In this document: piece after piece, positions 46,376-56,754 of the stretch
Layout of the letters: every line of letters begins with the position of its first letter
Position numbering within the stretch: position 1 is the first letter of the stretch
Origin: Trema orientale
Taxonomy: Eukaryota > Streptophyta > Magnoliopsida > Rosales > Cannabaceae
Length of the DNA: 64,000 nucleotides
Assembly (NCBI GenBank): GCA_002914845.1
Contig: JXTC01000020.1
Location: forward strand, 623,903 to 687,902
Direction: 5' to 3'
Notes under the pieces: generated by a model
Database searches by the model: none
Told to the model about the DNA's origin: nothing
Seen by the model: the letters and a program-made list of their open reading frames with translations, nothing else
Made by a program: the position numbers and the translations under genes

Positions 46376-46985
46376 GTAGCACCGATACGACATCGGCAAC
46401 TTTGACGTTGATATTGGACAAGCAAATTGGTAGAGAAAGGCAGGTAAAGGAATCGGACATGAAGAACCTTAATTAAAATCTGGTATTATTCTTGTAGTGT
46501 TGTCTTACTCCAAACTCTTCTCAAAGAAACGTTGTATTTATATACCCCGCTGGTCCACTCTTGGCACCCCACGAATCATCAGAAGATTGCATCGTCGGTG
46601 GCTACCACATCGATCCCAGCAGACACAGGCTCTTGGTCAAAATGCTTCAAATCTTCGTTGACATCCACACGTGTGGACATATCTGTGCGAGTTTAGGCCA
46701 GAAAAGTTTTTTGGAACGAACCAAAACGTGGATGTTGGAGGCCAGAATTTTGAATTGATACCATTTAGAATTGGCAGAAGAATCTGCCCTGGGATATAAT
46801 TTGCTCTTCACATTATGAAGCACACTCTTGCCGCTTTGCTTCATGCATGGTTTTGAAATTATGACAATTTTGGATGAGCAAAAAGTGGATCCATGCGTGA
46901 GACTACTGGACTGTGCAACCTTGCATCTCAACTTGATGTCGTTGTCACCCCACGTCTCAACTTACTGTCGTTGTCACATTGCTAA
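46376..46985 (+). pseudogene. CYP82-like P450 exon 2 relic, plus strand
   Basis: After a possible acceptor (ttatttcag) the sequence gives LILGSTDTTSATLT (I-helix) and then [16 protein letters not shown], a deletion having removed about 20 residues between them. A 30-bp foreign piece follows, then [19 protein letters not shown], a frameshifted KIHRDPHVW region, QNFELIPF and GRRICPG. Gly-to-other changes and frameshifts make it non-functional. It is the likely second exon of the relic at 33955-37510. Confidence 0.85.
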
Positions 46986-46989
46986 TGCA

Positions 46990-47400
46990 GTTTATTAATT
47001 GATAGTTTACAAACTTACCAGAGTAAATACAACTTAAAAAAAATAGAAGGGTAGAAATTAAGGGAGGCATAATCTTACCCTGTCCTTATTTAGCACTAGA
47101 TATTATATTAAATTTGTTTCGTCTTAATATAATACCTTATATATATTTAACTTACATAATGAATAAAAACTTAAAAAAATTATAAAATACCTTATATATA
47201 TGTACCTTAATTTCTACCTTATATAATTGATAGTTTACAAACTTACCAAAGTAAATACAACTTAAAAAAAATAGAAGGGTAGAAATTAAGGGAGGCATAA
47301 TCTTACCCTGTCCTTATTTAGCACTAGATATTATATTAAATTTGTTTCGTCTTAATATAATACCTTATATATATATATTTAACTTAGATAATGAAGATGG
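46990..47400. repeat. Direct duplication, unit ~229 bp
   Basis: The unit starting near 46997 (ttgatagtttacaaacttacc) is repeated almost exactly from 47226. The repeated sequence corresponds, inverted, to 17220-17345 beside the other heme-motif fragment ('gtgctaaataag' and 'cctccctt'). Confidence 0.85.
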
Positions 47401-48563
47401 CTAAAAAAAAATAGATGAACTAAAAACGACTATCTATCAAAATAATATTATAACAGTCATTTATTAAATGCGTAAAAAATGATCATTTTTCAAATTAATG
47501 TTAAAAAGTGCCATTTCTTATAAAAAAGTAAAGACTCTTTAATTTCTGTAGACTTTTTGAAAATTTGTTGTCCTTTTCACCGGTCCGGCCCAAATTTACA
47601 ACTCTATCTTTTATCATTTAAGTTATGTTGACTTTTTGAAATTTGTTGTGCTTTTTTTCCACGTTATATTTTGTATTTTGTTTCTCGTCTTGACAATTGA
47701 TTAATGTGTTTTCCTGCGCTGTTGTCGTTATCGTTTTTAGTTGTATTTCCCTTTGAAAATTGTGCCCTATTTCATTGTTCTCTTATTCTTATGGTACTAT
47801 TTTCTAATTAATGTCTTTCGTGCATAGTTCTTTTCAGATTTGTTGTCGCGCGTTTTCAATTTTTATACCCCACCAGTTTGTTGTCCTTCCATATATTCAA
47901 AGTCGATTCTATTTAATCACAATATAAACTTTTATTGTGGTTTACTGATTGTCGTTTTTAGCTTTTCTGTTTGTTGTGTTTTTAAGTTCTGATTGTCGTT
48001 TTTAGCTTTTCTGTTTGTTGTGTTTTTAAGTTCTGATTGTCGTTTTTGCAAGTTTTGTTGTGCTCTGAAGCATTTGTTGTGGCTTTTTTATATATAAAGT
48101 CTTTTTCCTCTAGTGTTGTTGTTCATACTTTTCTTGTCATTCTATACGTTATGCTTTTTCCGCTTTTGGTAATGATTCAAATCTTAAGCTTCATAAAAAG
48201 AAAAAATATGAGAAAAAGAAATGCTGGTTGAAATTGGGAGTAGTGAGCATCTCTTCGTTCAAGTTAGGACAATTGCCAATAACAGTCTTCAATTAGTATT
48301 ATCCCTAATGGTATAAATAAATATTAGTGCAACAGTATAACTTCAATTTATTTCCATAAGTTGATTTGAGTTCGAATTCACAATATCAGAGTGAAATCCA
48401 ATATATATATGTGTATATATATATATATAAGAGTACACGAAATCCTAAAATTATTCAAAATTTATAAGGATAGGTTATACATGAAACTGCAACAAAGTGA
48501 TGAAGTTCCATTTATTTGATTTGAGTTGCAATATTTAATTAAAGAAACAAAGTAGAATGTAGG
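47401..48563. other. Intergenic, T-rich TTGTCG/TTGTTG stretch
   Basis: Positions 47580-48160 are T-rich with many TTGTCG and TTGTTG words. A 45-bp unit (gattgtcgtttttagctttt and so on) is tandemly repeated at 47947-48046. No gene was seen. Confidence 0.5.
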
Positions 48564-50431
48564 TTAATTGATATTAGAGTAGAGCTCAGCAGGAAGCGAG
48601 GTCTGACAAGTGACAAGCAATTCAAGTGGAGTTACTTTGATAGTCATATCAACAGGAGCATTAATCAAGGGCGTACTTATTTCGAACGCTTGAAGGAAAC
48701 TAGCCAACGTGAGATGAACCATTTGAAGGGCAAAAGTTGTACCAGGACAAGCTCTTCTACCGCTACCAAATGGGATCAACTCGAAATGCTGACGCTTTAG
48801 ATCCACATCTTTGTGGGTCGTGAAAAATCTCTCCGGCTTGAACTCTAACGGGTCGGGCCATGCATTCGGGTCGGTTTGAATCTTCCAAGGATTGGGGATC
48901 AGCCGAGTTCCTCTTGTGACGTGGTAACCGCCCACGGTGCAGTCCTCAGTGAAGACACGTGGACCAGACAGAGGTGCCACGGGGTATAAACGCAACGTTT
49001 TCTTTTACTATGGCTTGGATGTAAGCCAGGTTGGCGATATCAGACTCGTTGACCAGCCTATTCCTGCCTACGTGGCAGTCAAGTTCTTCTTGGGCCTTTT
49101 TCAACACGTGGCAATGGTTCAGCAGCAGTGATATTGCCCACGTAAGGGTTCCTGTGGTAGTGTCGCTGGCACCCGCGATCAAATTCTGCAAGTTAAATCA
49201 ATTTAAGTTTGTAATTTGACTTGCTTCTCTAGACAACAAGCCATCGACGGATTGATCACGATTCGATTTGGTAACTGAAAAATAATTAAAAATATCACAT
49301 TAATAATTATAAATTAAAAAAAAATTACTTTTTAGGATTAAAATAATAATCCATCTTCTGATGTGACCAATTTAAAAAATAAAAATTATCTTAGCTTTAA
49401 GATTTTTCATACCTAATAATTAACTAACATGGTCCCGATCAAAGCCATGATCAGGGTGATCTTGATTATGTCACATTTGGTGTCTCAAATGTTACTTGAC
49501 CAATTAGTGTCTATAATGTAAAAATGTTGTAACATTCCAAGGAAGAAATAAAAAATTAACATCTCAAATTTAAATTAATTAATGTGACACGAGTACATTT
49601 GTTGGACATAAAATAGACATCAAAATTAAGATAATTAAAGGGAGAAATATAAATTGATTTCAAGAAATGTGTAAAAACATACCATACAGGTGGCCTTGGT
49701 GATTGTATCAGCATCATAACCGCCAAGGTCTGAACCTTCAAGCACAGAAGGCATCACATCCATGAAGTCTTGCTCTTTTCTATTCTCTTTACCCTTTGGT
49801 ACATCATCTACTACTCTCTTCCTCTTATGCTCTTCCAGCCATTTACTGAAAATACCATCCCATTCCTTTGCGGTTTTCTTCATTGCCTTCTCATAGCCGC
49901 CTAAATCCAACCGCCGCGATTCTCTGTCATTATGGTCGCAATTAACATTAGTACTATCACTATACTTACCAGCTGAGTAGCGCTTACCAGTAACCATCCT
50001 AAGAACCACATTTAGATTTAAGTCCCAAATCCTTTGCTTCATCTCCACCAAAACCGCGTCATTTTCCCTTGTGGTATTATTAGTCCAGTGCTCATGTAGC
50101 TCTTTCGACAAAGTTGCCACTTCGGTGAGTCGAATGTGTTTGAGCAGCTCGAGCCGGCAGGACGAGAGCAACTCCAGCGTGGCTATCTTGCGAATCTCGC
50201 GCCAATAAGGTCCATGAGGAGAAAATACAAACATGGCGTAGTCGTATCCCATGTGCTTCGCGACTAGCAGATTTGGACGTGAGGCTGAGCTCAAGTCCTT
50301 GGTGGTAAAGCATTCCTTAGCCACCTCGGCGCTGCTCATTACCAAACCTCGATGCGAGCCGAGCCGGACGGTGAAGATCGGTCCGTATTGGTCGGCCATG
50401 GCTCCCAAAGTTATGTGGGAAGGCGTAGGTC

Positions 50432-50602
50432 TATTACACAGTAAGACTATTATGAAAATGAAGCACACTTAATTGATCTGTAGGCTGTCCGCCTTATATA
50501 CAAGTCACAGAATACATAATGATGTAGAATAAAATAATTAATACAGCTAAGCAACAACCATGAAACAAAATAACTAAGTACAGATATTTACAATATCTAA
50601 TA
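50432..50602 (-). repeat. 3' LTR of the copia element
   Basis: 171 bp, same length and ends as the 5' LTR. Confidence 0.9.
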
Positions 50603-50609
50603 CTCCCCC

Positions 50610-53549
50610 TCAAAATGGACTGTAAAGATCATGAACAGCCATCTTGGATAAAAGGGGAAACAGAAGAGAAGAAGGCAAAGCTTTAGTGAAAATATCAGCT
50701 AGTTGATGGTGAGACCGAATCGGTAAAAGCTTAAGAAAGCCTTGAGTCAGCTTGTCACAAACAAAATGACAATCGAGTTCGATGTGTTTGGTTCGCTCAT
50801 GGAAAGCGGGATTATTGGCAATGTGAATAGCGGCCTGATTGTCACAAAAAAGAAGAGCAGGACCAGACACAGGAACTTGAAAGTCACGGAGCAAATGATG
50901 AAGCCAGACAATTTCACTAGTGGTTGTAGCTAAAGCACGATATTCTGCTTCAGCAGAAGATCGAGAAACAGTAGATTGCTTCTTGGCCTTCCAGGAAATA
51001 AGAGAATCACCAAGAAAAATGCAGAAACTAGTAGTAGACTTTCGAGTATCAGGACAGGAGCCCCAATCAGCATCAGAAAATGCTTTGACCTGAAGTGGGG
51101 AAGCAGCAGAAAAGAAAAGGCCTTGACCAGGACGATGCTTAAGATACCGAAGAAGATGATGAGGAAGAGTAGAGGCAAAAGCTAAGCAGCCAAAGACCCG
51201 AAAAGAAGCATAAGGCACGGGCTGCTGGTAGAGAAGATCATAAGGAGTTTTGTTGTGCAATAAAGGAGTCGGTGTGCGATTAATAAGAAAAGTGGCAGTA
51301 AGTACACAATCAGACCAGAATTGTAAAGAAACCTGAGAATGAAAGTATAGAGCACAAGCAACATTTAACAAATGTTGATGTTTGCACTCAACCACAGAAT
51401 TCTGTTCCGGTCTATCCACACAAGAAAATTGATGCAACACTCCCTTGTCAGCAAAAAAATCAGTAAAGGATAATTCACGAGCATTATCTGAACGAAAAGC
51501 CTTAATAGTAGTATTGAACTGAGTAGCAATCATGTTGAAAAAATTAGGAACCACAGTAGCAACATCGGACTTGTATTGCAGTAAGAAGATCCAGATAAAC
51601 CGACTGAAATCATCAACTAAAGTGACAAAATAGCGATGTCCAGAATAAGAAGGGACATGATAAGGCCCCCATATATCACAGTGAACTAAATCAAAAGGAG
51701 TAGATGCCATGTTATTAGAAGAAGGAAAAGATAAACGCCTCTATTTAGCCAATGGACAAATATAACAAGGTCCATCTTTTCGAGCCTTGATCACATCATA
51801 TTGCAACGTGTCTCACAGTATATCCAAACACTTACAAGATAAGTGGCCAGGCCGATTGTGCCACATGGTTGCAGAGACTTTATTATTGCAGCTAAAACGT
51901 GAACTAGCATAAACAATTGCATCTGAAGTGATGTGAGAAGTATCAAGGATGTAGAGCTGGTGCAGCTTGTCACCTTTGCCAATTATTCTCTTGTGAGGAA
52001 GATCCTGAATAGTGAAGCAATCATGTAGAAATGTCACAATATACTGAGAATGCATATTGAGGGCACTAACTGAGAGGAGATTAAATTTGAACTGTGGAAC
52101 ATATAGAACATCGTTGAGAACCAAAAGTGGACTAAGTTTGACATCTCCATACAAAGTCACTGGTATATGAATGTTGTTAGGCAGAGTAACAGTAGAGTTG
52201 GACAAAGACTTCAAAGAAACAAAAGCATTGGCATTTGAGCAAATATGTCTACTTGCTCCAGAATCCACAACCCAGTATCGTGTGGAAGAGAAAACAGTAT
52301 GTAATGGAACAGACAAGCATATACCTGTGGCATAAGAAGTACTAGCAGTAGTAGCATCATCACGTGTTGTGGTAACAGTGGCTGCAAGATGAGTGGAAAG
52401 CATAGCTATCAACTGTTGATATTGGTTAGTATCCAAATTCTGGATAAAATTACCCACAGTAGGTGTTTCAGCAGAAGCTGCAGAATGTGGTGAAAGATGT
52501 GTGGAAACTTGATTTGTAGTTGCGGAGATGTTTGAGGCATTAGTGTTGTACTTTTGGCGTAGTTGATAACTAGGAGGATACCCGTGAATTTTATAGCACC
52601 TATCAATGGTATGACCATGGTATTGGCAGTGAGTACAAAAAGGACGATCTTTCTTCTGTCCTCTGTATCCACCAGAGTAATTATTCCCTTTAGTACCGCC
52701 ATTGTTAAATTGGCCTGAATTCACAGCTTGAGTCTTAGGAACACTAGGCATAACCGTAGCCTGAGTAGCAAATGCCATGGTGTTGGTTGTATCAGAAAGA
52801 GGTACCCCAATTTTCCACTGATGTTCATCTTGAGAAATCAAAGCAAACACTTTGTTTATAGATGGCATAGGGTCCATAAGTAGTAATTGACCCCTAATTT
52901 GAGAAAATGAATCATGTAGCCCCATAAGAAATGACATGATGTATTCAGCTTGATAATACTCATTAAAAGCCTTGACTCCTCCACACGTACATTTTCCACA
53001 AGAACAAACAGGTCTGTAATTGTTTAACTCTTCCCAAACAGTTTTTAATTTGGTGAAATAAACACTAACAGATTGCTGAGACTGAGAGAGATTCATTAGT
53101 TCTCATCTTAATTGGAAAATTCTAGGGCCATTACGCTGCTGAAATCGATCCTTGAGATCAACCCAAATATCACAAGCAGATTCAGAGTATATGATGCTAG
53201 CAGAAATCTCTTTTGAAATAGAATTTAAGATCCAAGAAATGACCATATTATTATTCCGAATCCAAGCAGGAAGAAGATCAAGATTGGTACCTGAAGGTTT
53301 GGGGATGGTGCCATCAATGAACCCTAACTTGTTTTTGACAGATAAAGTAATCAACATTGCTCGACTCCAGGAGGCATAGTTTTCTCCCATGAGAAGCTGC
53401 GAGACCAGAACCAACCCAGGACTATCGGAGTGGTGAAGAAAATAAGAACTGGAAGAATCATCTATGGCGGAATGAGTATTAGACATAGCAGAACCACCAG
53501 AAATTGCAGAGCCACCAGAAGCCATAGATGAGTAGCCAGAGAAGCTCAA
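50610..53549 (-). pseudogene. Copia gag-pol frame: Gag, protease, integrase fused to RNase H
   Basis: One reading frame of 980 codons spans the interior. In order it holds a Gag domain (GENYASWSRAMLITL), the zinc knuckle CTHCQYHGHTIDRC, the protease DSGASRHIC, the pre-integrase MWHNRPGHLSC and the integrase core ([16 protein letters not shown]). RNase H follows ([35 protein letters not shown]). Integrase's end and all of reverse transcriptase are missing: the frame passes from FASTLPHH to [12 protein letters not shown] without a shift. Three nonsense codons interrupt it (near 53104, 51812 and 51740); each fits a C-to-T change in Arg CGA or Gln CAG/CAA. It cannot supply its own reverse transcription. 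Confidence 0.9.
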
Positions 53550-53685
53550 TCAGAGAAGAAACACTCAATTGAGTGAAAAGAACACGGAATCGATCACGAA
53601 TTCAAGCTCAATCAAGAAATTGCAGCTTTTGGTCGAAGCTTCGTCGACGGAGCTCAGAGAGGAGCAACGAAATTCTCTGATACCA

Positions 53686-53856
53686 TATTACACAGTAAGA
53701 ATATTGTGAAAATGAAGCACACTCAATTGATCTGTAGGCTGTCCGCCTTATATACAAGTCACAGAATACATAATGATGTAGAATAAAATAATTAATACAA
53801 CTAAGCAACAACCATGAAACAAACTAACTAAGTACAGATATTTACAATATCTAATA
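53686..53856 (-). repeat. 5' LTR of the copia element
   Basis: 171 bp with a TATATAAGG box in the middle; upstream LTR in the element's own orientation. Confidence 0.9.
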
Positions 53857-54036
53857 AGGTCCCCTTAGCAAGGGAAGGTGACCAAATATAGGCCAACCTC
53901 CCGCGGCTTCAGGTGCTATGTTTATGTCCTTTGCCTTTCCAACTCCACACTTTCGTGATAAACAATACCAAATAAGGAGAATGGCACATAATGCAGTTAT
54001 CATAGCATTTGGATATGAAAGTACCGAAAAATCTAT

Positions 54037-55522
54037 TGTAATATTTCAGTGTGAGAATGCTCAAAGGAAAGCAATTTTGCTTGGATAAAAAGACATATAC
54101 TGTGTTGTTCTATATGTATACATTGTTACTCTACAAGCAGCCTCTATGGCCTTACATTTTTTCTTCCCTTATCCTATAGTTTGTGCCTTTGTGGCGGAAG
54201 TGAAGTTTGGTGAGCGAGTTAAAATCATGTGAATGATTCATTGAATTAGTTATACGTCACATTTTGTTTCGATGTGTACACAAACATGACTAATTATCAT
54301 GTTTCGTTTTCTCTTTTTCGACTTTCGTTGTCGTCCAGGAAATTTAACGTTGTTTTAATCTATTTTTTTTATCGGCTTTAAAATTTTCTGTCGTTTTACC
54401 TTGTGTTGTCGTTTTCACATGTCAGTTTGTCTTTTGTTACATTTTTTTTTTAATGGAAACAAAGGGCAATCGGAGAGACATATCTAACACTCTACACCTA
54501 ATGTACCCCATATTAGAGATCCAATCGGAAACAATCAGAGTGACATATCTATCACTCTCCATCCAATCTACCCATATTAGAGACCCAATCGGAACCACCA
54601 TTAGATGTACCCATATTAGAGACCCAATCGGAACCACCAATAGAGTGATAGTGCGTCGTGGTCCTGTGATCTGTTAAACTATGAAGAACGGAAGTACCCA
54701 CTAAATAAAGACCCACACATTGGTGGGTGAGGGAAATTTGAAAATGCTCCACACGGAGTTCTATCCGCACCCACAGGAACTCGAACTCCTAAATTTATAG
54801 ATATCAGAACTCCGAGTAGACACACTATCACCAAGCTACCACCACCGGTGGCGTCTTTTGTTGCATTTTGTAGTCGAAAATTTGTGGCCATAGTAGTCAG
54901 ATAACAGGTCAAAGATCCGTAGCAATATTTTTTACGTACATGCAAGAGAATTCAGCAGTCCAACAAAGCTAATGACGTAGTCCCTAGGGTTGAGTATCAG
55001 TTGGGTTAGGTTGGTTACACTGCTGGCCCAACCCGCCCAACTCATTTTCAGGTTGCAAAACTCGTCTAATATTTGTAAAAAACATGTGTAAACGGACCGA
55101 TAAAGTCGTCGGGTTGGTCGGGTTAACCCGGCATTTGTCTTTTCAAAACCTTACATGCTCAAAACAGATGAAGCTACAAGCCTTGGAACCAAAATCAAAC
55201 ATCAAAGTAAGAACTTGAGCGCATGAACTTGGGTTAGCTTACATGCCTATCGATGACGAAATTGATACTAGTATTTGGAAGCTTTCAGCGAGAAAATGGA
55301 GCACCAATGAGAGAGTTGAGAAACTAGGAGGATGGAGTGGCGGTGAGAGAGTTGAGAGATGCGAGACTCTGAGATTAGGGTGAAGGGCCTGAGAGGGTTG
55401 AGAGTGAGAGATGGGAAAAGATACTCGGAAAGGGTTTCTTTTTATTATTATTTTATTCTCTAAAAGTGGCCCTCGTTCACCATCACCAAGACGAGGGGGC
55501 CACCTTTTAACAAATAAAATAA
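54037..55522. other. Intergenic, repeats; no gene
   Basis: Positions 54300-54430 belong to the T-rich TTGTCG family. Positions 54505-54645 hold a short tandem repeat. Positions 54970-55140 and 55260-55440 are degraded repetitive sequence, and 55465-55510 carry the 'caccatcaccaagacgaggg' repeat also found at 60300-60680. Confidence 0.5.
54505..54645. repeat. Short tandem repeat, three units
   Basis: Units share 'acccatattagagacccaat' followed by 'cggaaccacca'. The first unit is the most diverged. Spacing is about 64 and 37 bp. Confidence 0.7.
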
Positions 55523-56230
55523 GGGTTTTTTTTCATGTTTTCCCCCTGAAGTATACTATTTGTCTCACTTTACCCCCTGTAGTATCACTTGGTTTAAAAA
55601 TCCCCCCTGAACTTATGTTTTGTTTCAAAAATCCCTTTTCCATCCATTAACTAACGGAAAATGCTCACATAGCTTATCACACATCTTTCATGTTAAGGGT
55701 AATATTGTATTTCCAATTTTAATTTGGAAGAATCCTTAATATCACGCATTATCCTTCCTTCCATGGTAAAAACCCAAATTTGTTTATCTAAATCCAATAA
55801 CTACACTACGCATCTAGAGCATAAAATTAAGCCTTTTCACTGCTACTGACCAGCACAAATCAATTCAGATAAAAAGAACGGAGAAAGAAGGAGATAATGG
55901 TACCGGAATATGATGTGTTTTTTTTTTTTTTTTTCCGAAGGCCTAAATATAATATGTTAATATATGCATCTTCTAATTCTAATCATTGAATGGGAATGGA
56001 AAAAATTATAAATTAATTATCATTTAGAAATTTAATTGAAGACGTCAAATGATAATTCCAACCACCCTACAGCCTTTTTTTCCCCAAAGTTTGTATGCTT
56101 TCTATATCGTTGTCATCTTCTTGCCCACATATCATGTTTGTTTATTTTTTTTATTTAGATAATTGTCTAGTGGATTCCTTTTCATTGACCACACATTGTT
56201 TATTTCATGATTTAATTTATGATATATTTA
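55523..56230. repeat. Left terminal inverted repeat of the MULE
   Basis: Begins GGGTTTTTTTTCATG; the inverse of the right arm begins GAGGTTTTTTCATG. The inner boundary is approximate. Confidence 0.8.
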
Positions 56231-56754
56231 ATTGTCTTTTTCAAATGATTTAAGGTGAAATGTTATGTTAATAATAATTTTTGTAAAGAATTTTCTTCTC
56301 ATTTTCTAGCATGCCTGCGTGGCCATTAACCAAAAACAAAAAACAAAAAAAATATGATCATAAACAAAATATTCAACATCCTAAAAAATATCTAAACTAA
56401 AATATGTAAAATATTTAGAGACTAATAATATCTCCAAAATAAGTTATAATCTATCGAAAACTAAACAAAATAACAAGCCATATTACAAGCTTCAGAAAAA
56501 CACAAAATATCACATATATCAATAGGCCTGCTCAATAGAAATAGACTTCTTTACTTCCTATGCCTGTTGATTTGTGAGAGTTCAAAATGGTTCTTGAGAT
56601 GTGCTATAAGATTGTGCTAAATCCTTTACTTTCTTCCTTGGCTTTGACTTCCCTTTATGAATTGCCTGCAATATAAATAAACATAATGCATAATCACATT
56701 ATTGAATCACAGTCTTTTTTTTTTTTGAGTCATTTGGTTACCTTATCTTCTCAT

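Larger units (their letters stand above)
50432..53856 (-). mobile_element. Ty1-copia element, TA...TA LTRs, RT deleted, TSD AGGTC
   Basis: Two 171-bp LTRs (53686-53856 and 50432-50602) start TATTA and end TAATA instead of TG...CA. The primer-binding site TGGTATCAGAG follows the 5' LTR directly, and a purine tract GAGGGGGAG precedes the 3' LTR. AGGTC is duplicated at 50427-50431 and 53857-53861. Comparing the LTRs by eye gives five differences, about 3%. The internal frame encodes Gag, protease and integrase joined to RNase H; reverse transcriptase is missing. Confidence 0.93.
48564..54036 (-). pseudogene. CYP82-like P450, disrupted by a copia element
   Basis: Parts in coding order are exon 1a (54036-53862), a copia insertion (53856-50432), exon 1b (to 49683), a 497-bp intron and exon 2 (49185-48564). 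Without the element and one TSD copy the frame runs straight from the hinge (AAGGWPIFGHLPLL) into PSHITLGAMADQYGPIF, so insertion was precise. The I-helix GASDTT, PERF and [10 protein letters not shown] remain. Four lesions are visible: the presumed ATG is ATA (54036-54034), the copia insertion, an in-frame loss of about 25 residues near 49910, and one extra base inside the KETLR codons near 49000. Sequence differs clearly from genes A and B, so it is a separate CYP82 lineage. Confidence 0.9.

Noticed and set aside
48564..49191. Exon 2 of the third P450 read as a sequencing error in place of a real frameshift
   Set aside because: A one-base error in an A run is possible, but the same gene also lacks its ATG, carries a copia insertion and has lost about 25 residues, so it is a pseudogene either way.
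50092..50472. Open frames on both strands over P450 exon 1b
   Set aside because: They are shadows of the P450 coding frame.
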